The notes beneath the pieces were generated by a model. The model had not been told where the DNA came from. It saw only the letters and a list, made by a program, of their open reading frames with translations, and did not search any database. Shown piece after piece: positions 1 through 7,516 of a stretch of 64,000 nucleotides of DNA; position 1 is the stretch's first letter; every line of letters starts with the position of its first letter. A program made the position numbers and the translations under genes. This DNA comes from UBA5336 sp038526245. GTDB taxonomy: Bacteria; Pseudomonadota; Alphaproteobacteria; Caulobacterales; Hyphomonadaceae. The DNA lies in the NCBI GenBank assembly GCA_038526245.1, contig JBCBGZ010000008.1, forward strand, positions 14,385 through 78,384. The letters are read 5' to 3'.

Positions 1-766
1 GAAAAAGCGGATTTCCGAACGTCTCCCAGAGGTGGGCCATCCAGTAGCCGCCGCCCAATGCAATACCGGTGGCGCCCGCAATGCCGCAAGCGAGCGCTGT
101 TTGTGCCCGAAAAGCCCAGTTTGGCGCTGCGATCAGGGCGGCGACAGCAAACCCGGCCACATAGACGCCGTTGGTGGGTTTCAGGCCGAGGATCAATCCG
201 AGCCCAACGCTGGCCAGCGCGAGATATGCGAGCTGACGGCGGGCAGTCTGTGCGGGGAACAGCGCCAGCAAGGCGGCGATGAACACAAGCGCGCTCAGGG
301 CATCATTGCGGACCGATGCGACCAGTCCGAACTGGGCCTCGCACAGAAAACCGCAGACGGCCACGGCCAGTACGGTGACCAGTTTCGGCATATTGCCAGC
401 GGCCACCAGCGCTCGCCGAGTGAGTGCGTAAAGCGCAGGCAAGATCAAGGCCTGAAGCGCACCAAGAATGAAGGCGATCACCACCCCGGGCAGCCACTCG
501 ATCAGCTGCCAGACAACCGCCTGCCACATGGGATTGAGGAAGGAGTGCATTTCGGCTGGAGCGAAATGTTGCCCCTCCGGGGCGTTCAACACGGCCCAGC
601 CATTATAGAGGTGATAGTGCAGGACGTCATAGCTTGCGTCCCGCGGCAGGATCATGGAGAAGGCGCCAAACGCCATCAGCCAGAGTGTCCAGATGCGCCA
701 GGAAATGGCCCCTGCCGGGCGCCCCAAAAGGCTCTGCGTGCCGGGAGCCGCGCCGTCAAATGTCAT
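1..766 (-). CDS. Polytopic membrane protein, GT-C-like glycosyltransferase (partial, C-terminus outside window)
   Basis: I translated this frame by hand: it is open from an ATG at 766 to the window edge, giving the first 255 residues. A hydrophobic segment lies at about residues 26-42. A luminal-type loop follows with the motif SYDVLHYHLYNGW (45-57), then several more hydrophobic helices. The D..HYHLY motif after the first helix resembles uncharacterised GT-C/GT87-like polyprenyl-sugar glycosyltransferases, which act at the periplasmic face of the inner membrane. The specific substrate cannot be read. Its start codon overlaps that of trmB on the other strand. Function is inferred from architecture only. 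Confidence 0.72.
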   Translation of the reverse strand, partial: MTFDGAAPGTQSLLGRPAGAISWRIWTLWLMAFGAFSMILPRDASYDVLHYHLYNGWAVLNAPEGQHFAPAEMHSFLNPMWQAVVWQLIEWLPGVVIAFILGALQALILPALYALTRRALVAAGNMPKLVTVLAVAVCGFLCEAQFGLVASVRNDALSALVFIAALLALFPAQTARRQLAYLALASVGLGLILGLKPTNGVYVAGFAVAALIAAPNWAFRAQTALACGIAGATGIALGGGYWMAHLWETFGNPLF

Positions 767-1452
767 CGCCTGAACAGAAACCATTACGCACCTTTGGTCG
801 CCGGGCCGGACGCCCGCTTTCGGCTAAACAGCAGAATTTGATTGAAAACCTGTTGCCGACGCTTGCCGTGCCGATGTCAGAGCCCGGCGCACTGGATCCG
901 CGCACGCTGTTTTCCGGTGTTGAAGAGGTATGGTTTGAGATCGGATTTGGCGGTGGGGAGCATTTGATCGCCCAGGCTGCCAAGCACCCTGACGTGGGAT
1001 TCATCGGGTGTGAGCCGTTTGTGGATGGCATGGCCAAGTCCCTGACAGGAATTGAGGCTGAAGGGCTGGCAAATGTGCGGTTGCACATGGACGATGCCCG
1101 CGATGTTCTTGGCCGGCTGTCGCCGGGGTGTCTCTCCCGGGTGTTTATCCTGTTTCCAGATCCCTGGCCCAAGCGGCGCCAGCAGAAGCGCCGGTTGCTC
1201 CAGCCCGCATTTCTCAAGGCGCTATCGCGCGTTCTCAGCGGTGGAGCCCGTATCCGTTTCGCCACGGATGTGCGCTCCTATGCCGATGATGCTTTGTGCG
1301 TGTTTCTCGAAGATGGTCGCTTCGAGTGGGCGGCTGCGCAGGCCAGCGATTGGCGCGATGCCCCTGAGGATCACATCCTGACCCGCTACGAAGCAAAAAG
1401 GCTCGGAGACATCGACCCGGTCTGGTTCGATTTTGTGTTCAAAGCGGGTTGA
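760..1452 (+). CDS. trmB: tRNA (guanosine(46)-N7)-methyltransferase TrmB
   Basis: The 230-residue protein makes m7G46 in tRNA from S-adenosylmethionine in the cytoplasm. The N-terminus has the family sequence RTFGRRAGRPL. The SAM-binding motif is EIGFGGGEHL and the family signature is FPDPWPKRRQQKRR. I chose the ATG at 760 because the conserved RTFGRR stretch begins ten codons later; a longer open frame upstream is unlike the family. The ribosome-binding site is weak. The start codon overlaps the divergent membrane gene. TrmB identity is secure. Confidence 0.95.
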   Translation: MSSPEQKPLRTFGRRAGRPLSAKQQNLIENLLPTLAVPMSEPGALDPRTLFSGVEEVWFEIGFGGGEHLIAQAAKHPDVGFIGCEPFVDGMAKSLTGIEAEGLANVRLHMDDARDVLGRLSPGCLSRVFILFPDPWPKRRQQKRRLLQPAFLKALSRVLSGGARIRFATDVRSYADDALCVFLEDGRFEWAAAQASDWRDAPEDHILTRYEAKRLGDIDPVWFDFVFKAG

Positions 1453-1505
1453 ACCTACACCCATTTCGAGCTTGGGTTGGCGAAAGATGTTTAAGGGGGA
1501 CAGTC

Positions 1506-2663
1506 TTGAGATCGGTTCTGAAATTCAGCGCGTCAGCAATGGTTGCGCTGGCTGTTGTTGCGGGTTCTGCAACTGCCCAAATTAACAACGAGCTCTACGG
1601 CGAGTTCAATGCGGCCTTCGACTCCGGCGATGTTGAGGCGAAACGAAGCGCCGCCAGATCCATGGCTGCCGCGGCTTTCACCGACATCGACCATCCTCAG
1701 GCGGCTTTGATCGCCTATGAGGCCGCCTGGGGCTTCTGCCGCATCGAGGCCTGCAGTGAAGGCCGGGATGCGGCATCTTTCGCCCTCGGATTGCCATCCG
1801 GCGAGGAGTATCCCGTTCGGGCAGAACGCGAAATGCTCTCGGCGTATATCGATTGGAATGGCGACCCCAAGCGGTCCACCCGGCGCGCCCTTGATGACGC
1901 TCTGGAGGCGGCGGAACCTGTATCTGCCAGCCTTGTGAGCGTTGGCATCTTCTCCGCGCGGATGCAGTCCGACGCTGAAGACCTCCGCTGGTCTCGGTTG
2001 AAAGAAAGTGCTGGTGGCATGGCGCGCCACCTGGAGCCGGTGAAGTCCGTCCTTCCGCGTATCTGGGTCGAGGCGGCTCTTGCCGAGCAGGTCGCTGATT
2101 TCAATCATCGCCAGAACCGACGCGTTGAGATCGAACTCGCCCACGTGCAAGGTAAGTTTGCCGAAGCGCTGATAGATGCAGATCCTGCCCAAATTGAAGC
2201 TTTGGAGCCGTTTCGATGGCGAATTGAGGCCTGGCGCGCCGCAGTTGTGGCATACTTTCAGTCTGTCCCCGGATCGCGCCGCACCCCTGAGAGTGAAATC
2301 GACGCCGTCCTTGCGGCCTATCCCGACTATCCAGAAAGCTCGGATGCGGAGAACATCGACGCGGGCGAAGACGATAATCGCCCCTTTTGTAAGGGCGATT
2401 TCGATATGTCGCCGAAGCTCCGCTATCCTGCTCGCCAGGCCCGGCGTGGCCAATTTGGATCGGTCTTCGCAAAGCTCACGGTCGAATCTGGGCAGGTCAC
2501 CGATGTTGAGATCCTTGCTTCAGTACCGCTCGAAGGGTTCAAAGAGCGGGCAAAAGAGACCGTCTTACAATGGACTTGGATCGCTGATGACGAACAGCCT
2601 GATCCCGACTGCCGGACGTCATATAGCAACCTCATCCTACCCATGGTGTTCAGTATCGACTGA
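1506..2663 (+). CDS. Secreted protein with TonB C-terminal-like domain
   Basis: The start is a TTG at 1506 preceded by AAGGGGGA. It gives a clean signal peptide of about 24 residues ending ATAQ. The mature body is helical and unrecognised (385 residues in all). The last ~88 residues have the pattern of a TonB C-terminal domain: SPKLRYPARQARRGQFG, then V..VEILASVP and VLQWTW. With only a signal peptide and no proline-rich span or anchoring helix, this is not a classical TonB energy transducer but a periplasmic protein that borrows the fold. The gene immediately downstream is a diverged paralogue. The biological role is unknown. Confidence 0.8.
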   Translation: MRSVLKFSASAMVALAVVAGSATAQINNELYGEFNAAFDSGDVEAKRSAARSMAAAAFTDIDHPQAALIAYEAAWGFCRIEACSEGRDAASFALGLPSGEEYPVRAEREMLSAYIDWNGDPKRSTRRALDDALEAAEPVSASLVSVGIFSARMQSDAEDLRWSRLKESAGGMARHLEPVKSVLPRIWVEAALAEQVADFNHRQNRRVEIELAHVQGKFAEALIDADPAQIEALEPFRWRIEAWRAAVVAYFQSVPGSRRTPESEIDAVLAAYPDYPESSDAENIDAGEDDNRPFCKGDFDMSPKLRYPARQARRGQFGSVFAKLTVESGQVTDVEILASVPLEGFKERAKETVLQWTWIADDEQPDPDCRTSYSNLILPMVFSID

Positions 2664-2807
2664 GGCTTTACGGGCGACCGTCACACCGGTTTCACAACAC
2701 GTTGGCGTCAAACCGCAAAACCGCTTCAGTTTTCTATGAGGGCGAAAAACATATTGCAATTCAATAAATATTCATTGATAAACAATTTAAACGAAAGGAT
2801 CAATCTG

Positions 2808-3836
2808 ATGCGGTTACCGGTTGTTTCAGCTATTGCAGTTGTTTTTTTCATGGGCGCCGCGAGCGCTGATCAAGATACAGATACGACCTTCAATGCCGCC
2901 GTCTTGGCTTGTTTGGAGCAAGACTGCGCTGCCGCTGAAAACTTGGTTGATACCTTAGAGCCTGGCTCAACTCGGGACCTCCTCGCCGCGTGGACGCGTT
3001 GGAACGACAAACCGAACCGAAGCTCTCGTCAACGCCGACTCGACCGTGAACTCCGCGACATCGTAGATACTTCGCCAACGGTTCTGTCGACCGCAGCCTT
3101 TCGAACCAGATATGAATACGATTTTGCAACGCGAGACTGGGCGCGAGCTTTCGAAACGGCAGGAGAAGCGGCAGACCATTTTGAGCCGCCTGAAGAGATC
3201 GGCCTAAACGAAGCTTGGGCGCGTGCTCGGATGGCTGAAATCATTTCAGATGTTCAGCGCGGGAACATAAGGCGGCCTCGCTTGTTAATGGCCCATCTAA
3301 CTGGGCGACTCTGGCAGGACAGAACTATAGCGCTTACAGACGACGGCAGTATTCCAGATTGGATAGTTCCACTTTTTTGGGAAACTGTTGCCTGGGACAA
3401 AGTCTTGAGAGTTCGCGGGGAAGGCTTTTTTGCCAGAGGTCAGGCTCGAGAGCAGGACATCTCAGCGATTTATAACAGCTACGGACTAAACGCCGATGGT
3501 TTTCCACCGCTTGCAGCGACGCGTGATACTCTGCCGTTTTGCGAAGCCGAGTTTTCTTCTCGCTTGGAGCCAACGGCCGACGAGCTTCGAGAACTCGGCG
3601 ATCAGGCGAGATATGGGGCAGTAATTTTGGGTTATGACCTAGAAGCTGGAAGGCCCAGAAATGTGGAAGTGCTCAGTGCTGTTCCGAATGAAATATTTGA
3701 TGATATCGCCACACGCCAACTAGAGAACTCATCCTTTGTCCCGGATATCGAGCGCAATGAAATTCCATGCCAGCTGGACGGCGCGAACTTCACGACATAC
3801 TACACCTACTCGACTGATTACTTCTCAAAGAACTAG
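2808..3836 (+). CDS. Secreted protein, tandem paralogue of the upstream TonB-C-like protein
   Basis: The ATG at 2808 follows GAAAGGATC and opens a signal peptide (hydrophobic to about residue 19, ending SADQ). The protein has 342 residues. Paralogy with the gene at 1506 shows in W.RWNDKPNRSSRQRR against YIDWNGDPKRSTRRA, in the shared FC(E/K)..F stretch, and in a degenerate C-terminal domain (RYGAVILGYDLE...VEVLSAVPNEIF). The leader and coding region are visibly more AT-rich than neighbouring genes, suggesting relaxed codon use or recent acquisition. Role unknown; probably periplasmic. Confidence 0.75.
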   Translation: MRLPVVSAIAVVFFMGAASADQDTDTTFNAAVLACLEQDCAAAENLVDTLEPGSTRDLLAAWTRWNDKPNRSSRQRRLDRELRDIVDTSPTVLSTAAFRTRYEYDFATRDWARAFETAGEAADHFEPPEEIGLNEAWARARMAEIISDVQRGNIRRPRLLMAHLTGRLWQDRTIALTDDGSIPDWIVPLFWETVAWDKVLRVRGEGFFARGQAREQDISAIYNSYGLNADGFPPLAATRDTLPFCEAEFSSRLEPTADELRELGDQARYGAVILGYDLEAGRPRNVEVLSAVPNEIFDDIATRQLENSSFVPDIERNEIPCQLDGANFTTYYTYSTDYFSKN

Positions 3837-3914
3837 TGTATCGGTGTCTCGTGTCACACCAATTTCACTTGACGCTAACGTCATGCTGTGAGCCTTACAT
3901 GCTTATCGAATACG

Positions 3915-3947
3915 GTCGGTTCGAATGCCAAGACCCGTCGAACCGAC
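3915..3947 (+). repeat. Inverted repeat in the leader of the cold-shock gene
   Basis: GTCGGTTCGA (3915-3924) and TCGAACCGAC (3938-3947) are perfect 10-bp complements with a 13-nt loop, about 95 nt upstream of the csp start. No T-run follows, so it is not an obvious terminator. It may be an RNA stem in a long csp 5' leader, or an operator. Confidence 0.5.
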
Positions 3948-3990
3948 GGCCCTGACTTCCCACCCCACCGTAAGCGAGACCCTCGTGACC

Positions 3991-4007
3991 GCCCACACGG
4001 TGTGGGC
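3991..4007 (+). promoter_or_regulatory. Second hairpin in the cold-shock gene leader
   Basis: GCCCACA and TGTGGGC pair over a CGG loop, ending 35 nt before the csp ATG and just upstream of its ribosome-binding site. Cold-shock mRNAs often have long structured leaders that refold with temperature. That role here is inference. Confidence 0.4.
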
Positions 4008-4042
4008 AGCATGGCGCGAGATATCTACGGAAGGGTCCCCAA

Positions 4043-4252
4043 ATGGCGACCGGCAAAGTCAAGTGGTTCAACGATCAAAAGGGCTATGGATTCATCAAGC
4101 CCGATGATGGTGGTTCCGATATTTTCGTTCACATCTCCGCTGTTGAGCGCTCGGGTCTGCGTTCGCTCCAGGAAGATCAGGCGATCCAGTACGAGCTCTA
4201 CACAGATGAGCGCCGCAACAAGACATCCGCTGTGGACCTGAAAGTCCTTTAA
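4043..4252 (+). CDS. Cold-shock protein (CspA family)
   Basis: The 69-residue single cold-shock domain binds single-stranded RNA/DNA and unwinds RNA structure. The RNP1-like motif KGYGFIKPD and RNP2-like motif DIFVHIS are both visible, and length is exactly that of the family. The ribosome-binding site GGAAGGG lies about 9 nt upstream. A leader with two hairpins precedes it and two hairpins follow, so it is probably monocistronic. The paralogue letter cannot be assigned. Confidence 0.96.
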   Translation: MATGKVKWFNDQKGYGFIKPDDGGSDIFVHISAVERSGLRSLQEDQAIQYELYTDERRNKTSAVDLKVL

Positions 4253-4266
4253 GCAATCTGACTTGT

Positions 4267-4299
4267 AAGCCGGGGGTGACAAAGCGAGCGCCCCGGCTT
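4267..4299 (+). terminator. GC-rich hairpin downstream of the cold-shock gene
   Basis: AAGCCGGGG (4267-4275) pairs with CCCCGGCTT (4291-4299), a 9-bp stem. There is no following T-run, so it may stabilise the csp 3' end while the next hairpin terminates. Confidence 0.45.
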
Positions 4300-4326
4300 A
4301 TATCGACAACAAGTCGAAACATATCG

Positions 4327-4362
4327 GCGGCGGTTCCGGACACGGGGCCGCCGCTTTTGTTT
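4327..4362 (+). terminator. Rho-independent terminator between csp and rimP
   Basis: GCGGCGG (4327-4333) pairs with CCGCCGC (4348-4354), followed at once by TTTTGTTT. It ends 22 nt before the rimP start, so the rimP promoter may overlap it or rimP may depend on readthrough. Confidence 0.75.
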
Positions 4363-4384
4363 ACCCGGAAACGCAGCTCGCTCC

Positions 4385-4984
4385 ATGATTGCACAGTCAC
4401 AGCAAGAACAACGTATCCTAGCCCTCGCCGAGCCGGTTGCGGCTGGTCTGGGGCTCGATATCGTGCGGGTGCGGATCACGGGCGGTCGCCGTCCCGGGGT
4501 CCAGATCATGGTCGATCGAACCGGCGGCGCGCTGGCCGATGTTGAGGATTGCACCAATCTGTCGCGCGCGCTCTCACCAGTGTTCGACGTCGAAGATCCG
4601 GTTTCCGGCGCCTATATGCTCGAGGTCTCAACGCCCGGCATAGACCGGCCCCTGACGCGGCCGGGAGATTTTGCGGCCTGGGAAGGGCATCTGGCGAAGA
4701 TCGAGCTGGCCATGCCGCTGGATGGTCAGCGCCGTTTCCGCGGTATCATCCTCGGTGAAGACGAGGCGGGGGTGCACATTGAGCTGGAGGGCGAGGTCGA
4801 ATTGACGGCCCAGGTGCATGAGATGACCAAGGCCAGCCTGCTGCTGACCGATGAATTGATAGAGGCGGCCCGCCATCGCGGAGGCCTGCCGCCCCAACCC
4901 GATGAAGACGGTTTTGACGGCCTTGAGCTGGACGAAACCGAAGATGACACAGACGATAGCGAGCAAAGTGGAGCCGCCCAATGA
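4385..4984 (+). CDS. rimP: Ribosome maturation factor RimP
   Basis: The 199-residue protein assists 30S maturation. Family features are LGLDIVRVRI, V.IMVDR, DVEDCTNLSRALSPVFDVEDP and the signature YMLEVSTPGIDRPLTRPGDF. A long acidic C-terminal tail (DETEDDTDDSEQ) is typical of alphaproteobacteria. It is the first gene of the rimP-nusA-rnpM-infB operon and overlaps nusA by ATGA. Confidence 0.96.
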   Translation: MIAQSQQEQRILALAEPVAAGLGLDIVRVRITGGRRPGVQIMVDRTGGALADVEDCTNLSRALSPVFDVEDPVSGAYMLEVSTPGIDRPLTRPGDFAAWEGHLAKIELAMPLDGQRRFRGIILGEDEAGVHIELEGEVELTAQVHEMTKASLLLTDELIEAARHRGGLPPQPDEDGFDGLELDETEDDTDDSEQSGAAQ

Positions 4985-6819
4985 GTACCGTCGGCGTATC
5001 AGCCAACCGCCTGGAAATCCTGCAGATTGCGAAGGCCGTTGCAGAAGAAAAAGCGATCGACAAGACGATTGTCATCGAGGCTATGCAGGAAGCTATCGAG
5101 AAAGCTGCCAAGTCCCGCTACGGCCAGGAGCATGATATACGCGCCCTGATCGACCCGGAGACAGGCGAGCAGACGCTGATGCGGGTTCAGACCGTCGTGG
5201 CTGACGTGGACATTGAGGATGAGACCCAACAGATCACGATCACCGACGCGCAAAAGATCGACGCTGATCTCGAAATTGGAGACGAAATCACTGAAGAGCT
5301 GCCGCCGTTTGATTTCGGCCGTGTCGCGGCCCAGACGGCGAAACAGGTCATCATGCAAAAAGTGCGCGACGCCGAACGCGAGCGCCAGTTCAATGAATTC
5401 AAGGACCGCGAGGGCGAGATCATCAACGGGATCGTCAAGCGCGTTGAGTATGGCCACGTGATCGTAGATCTTGGCCGCGCTGAAGGCATTATTCGCCGCA
5501 ATGACGGCATTCCCCGCGAAAACTTTCAGACGAATGACCGCGTGCGCGCCTACCTTTACAAAGTGAGCCGTGAGGTGAAAGGCCCGCAGATCTTCCTGTC
5601 GCGCGCCCATCCGGACTTCATGGTCAAGCTCTTCGCCCAGGAAGTGCCTGAGGTTTATGAGGGCGTCATCGAGATCAAGGCGTGCGCACGCGATGCGGGG
5701 TCGCGGGCCAAGATTGGTGTTTTCTCCAATGACAACTCCATCGACCCGGTCGGTGCCTGTGTTGGTATGCGAGGCGCGCGCGTACAAGCGGTCGTGTCCG
5801 AGCTCTCGGGCGAGAAGATCGACATCATTCCGTGGAGCCATGACGACGCAACATTCATCGTAAATGCGCTCCAGCCTGCGGAAGTTTCGAAAGTGGTGCT
5901 CGACGAAGAAGAAGAGCGCGTGGAAGTGGTGGTCGCCGATGACCAGTTCCCCCTCGCCATCGGTCGTCGCGGCCAGAATGTACGACTGGCATCGCAGCTT
6001 ACGAGCTGGCAGATTGATCTGATCACCGAGACATCGGATTCCGAGCGCTACCAGAAGGACTTCCAGGCGCGTACGGACCTCTTCATGCAGGCTTTGGATG
6101 CTGACGAAACACTCGCACAGCTTCTGGCCTCGGAAGGTTTTGAGACCGTTGAGGAGATTGCCTACGTCGCAGCCGAAGACTTCATGCAAATCGAGGGCTT
6201 CGACGAAGATGTCGCGTCCGAAATCCAGGAGCGCGCCCGGGAATACCTCGACAAGCTCGCCATCGAGCAAGATGCGCGTCGGCGTGAACTCGGCGTTGAA
6301 GACGCTGTCATGGAACTGGAGGGCGTCACGCCAGCCTTTGCCGTGAAAATGGGCGAAGAAGGCATCAAGACCGTGGAAGATGTCGCCGGTCTCGTGCCCG
6401 ACGATATCACGGGCTATCGCGAGCCTGGGCCGGATGGGAAACCTGTTTGGGTGGACGGCATTCTGAAGAAGGGCGAAATGCGCAAGGATGATGCCCAGAT
6501 CTTCATTATGAAGACACGCGTGAAAGTCGGCTGGATCGAGCAGGCTGCACTGGATGAGCTTCAGGCCCAGATGGCGGCAGACCAACTCGGTGTGGAAATG
6601 AACCTCACCGATGAAGAAAAGGCCCTGCTGGCCTTGGGTGAGTTGGGCTCTGGCGAAGGTGATGCGCCAAGCGCAGACGACGTGTTCTCCGACGCGGGCA
6701 GCGACGGGGACGTCGAGATCAGCGATGCTGACCTGGAGGCTGCGGCTGAAGCCCTGGACCTCGACCTAGAGGCATTGGCCGATTTGGGGGAGGCGGACGA
6801 TTCCGAAACGCCCCAATGA
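4981..6819 (+). CDS. nusA: Transcription termination/antitermination factor NusA
   Basis: The 612-residue protein binds RNA polymerase and nascent RNA and controls pausing, termination and antitermination. The order is an N-terminal polymerase-binding domain (1-130), S1 domain (NGIVKRVEYGHVIVDLGRAEG), two KH domains (VGACVGMRGARVQAV and PLAIGRRGQNVRLAS), then two helix-hairpin-helix repeats (TLAQLLASEGFETVEEIA; PAFAVKMGEEGIKTVEDVA) and an acidic tail. The start overlaps the rimP stop. Its 3' end probably overlaps the rnpM start. Confidence 0.97.
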   Translation: MSTVGVSANRLEILQIAKAVAEEKAIDKTIVIEAMQEAIEKAAKSRYGQEHDIRALIDPETGEQTLMRVQTVVADVDIEDETQQITITDAQKIDADLEIGDEITEELPPFDFGRVAAQTAKQVIMQKVRDAERERQFNEFKDREGEIINGIVKRVEYGHVIVDLGRAEGIIRRNDGIPRENFQTNDRVRAYLYKVSREVKGPQIFLSRAHPDFMVKLFAQEVPEVYEGVIEIKACARDAGSRAKIGVFSNDNSIDPVGACVGMRGARVQAVVSELSGEKIDIIPWSHDDATFIVNALQPAEVSKVVLDEEEERVEVVVADDQFPLAIGRRGQNVRLASQLTSWQIDLITETSDSERYQKDFQARTDLFMQALDADETLAQLLASEGFETVEEIAYVAAEDFMQIEGFDEDVASEIQERAREYLDKLAIEQDARRRELGVEDAVMELEGVTPAFAVKMGEEGIKTVEDVAGLVPDDITGYREPGPDGKPVWVDGILKKGEMRKDDAQIFIMKTRVKVGWIEQAALDELQAQMAADQLGVEMNLTDEEKALLALGELGSGEGDAPSADDVFSDAGSDGDVEISDADLEAAAEALDLDLEALADLGEADDSETPQ

Positions 6820-7465
6820 TCGGTCGACGGGGCCTGAGCGCCTAACGTCAAAGACAGCCTCGCCTGAACGTGAATGCGCGGTGACGCGTGAGGTGCGCCC
6901 GCAATCGGAGATGATCCGGTTTGTGCGCGCGCCGGACGGCGTCGTTGTGCCGGATGTTGCCGGTAAGCTGCCGGGTCGTGGCGTTTGGGTCAGCGCTCAG
7001 CGAGAGTGTCTGAACAAGGCTGTTGCCAAAGACGCTTTCTCAAGGCGGTTCAAAGCAAAGTCCAAGGCCGATGAGGCGCTTGCCGACACCGTTGAGGCGT
7101 TGTTGCTCCAGCGCTGCGTTGCCTTGTTCGGGCTGGCCAGGAAGTCGGGCCGGCTCGTTACCGGCTTTGACCAGGTGCGCGCCAGTCTGAAAAAGGCAAA
7201 GCCAGCCTGGTTGATAGAGGCCAGTGATGGCGCGAAGGATGGGCGGACGAAGGTGTATTCCCTCGCAAAAGCCTTATATGGAGATGTAGAGGTCGCCGGC
7301 GCACTGTCGTCGGCTGAATTGGGCATGGCCTTGGGGCGCGAGGGTGTGATACACGCTCTGCTTCAACCCGGCCCTATGGTGAACAGCTGGACTGTTGCCT
7401 ACGGGCGGCTGAAAGGGTTTCGGCTTTCGCCTGAAGATCACTGGTTCTCGGCTGGCGATCCTTGA
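6800..7465 (+). CDS. rnpM: RnpM/YlxR family (DUF448) RNA-binding protein with L7Ae-like C-terminal domain; probable ATT start
   Basis: The gene lies between nusA and infB, the conserved position for YlxR (now RnpM in Firmicutes, where it modulates RNase P). The DUF448 core reads RECAVTREVRP...MIRFVRAPDG...GRGVWVSA. The C-terminal half resembles the L7Ae/Gadd45 domain fused in many alphaproteobacteria. The first conventional start in frame (GTG 6881) would remove the conserved RECAV. The frame is open back to a TAG near 6767 with no ATG/GTG/TTG. An ATT at 6800 preceded by GGGGGAGGCGG gives a basic N-terminus typical of the family. I therefore prefer 6800; if wrong, the gene runs 6881-7465. Confidence 0.85.
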   Translation: MPKRPNDRSTGPERLTSKTASPERECAVTREVRPQSEMIRFVRAPDGVVVPDVAGKLPGRGVWVSAQRECLNKAVAKDAFSRRFKAKSKADEALADTVEALLLQRCVALFGLARKSGRLVTGFDQVRASLKKAKPAWLIEASDGAKDGRTKVYSLAKALYGDVEVAGALSSAELGMALGREGVIHALLQPGPMVNSWTVAYGRLKGFRLSPEDHWFSAGDP

Positions 7466-7516
7466 TGGCAATCCGGTCCGCATGGTGCGGACTGGGAAAC
7501 TAAGTAATTGGTGCGG

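Noticed and set aside
32..841. Long plus-strand open frame at the window start
   Set aside because: It runs antisense to a frame with clear membrane-protein composition and has no recognisable domain; its product is low-complexity, Gln/Arg-rich shadow sequence.
4999..6585. Long minus-strand open frame opposite nusA
   Set aside because: NusA on the plus strand is complete with all domains. Long antisense frames are expected in high-GC genes.
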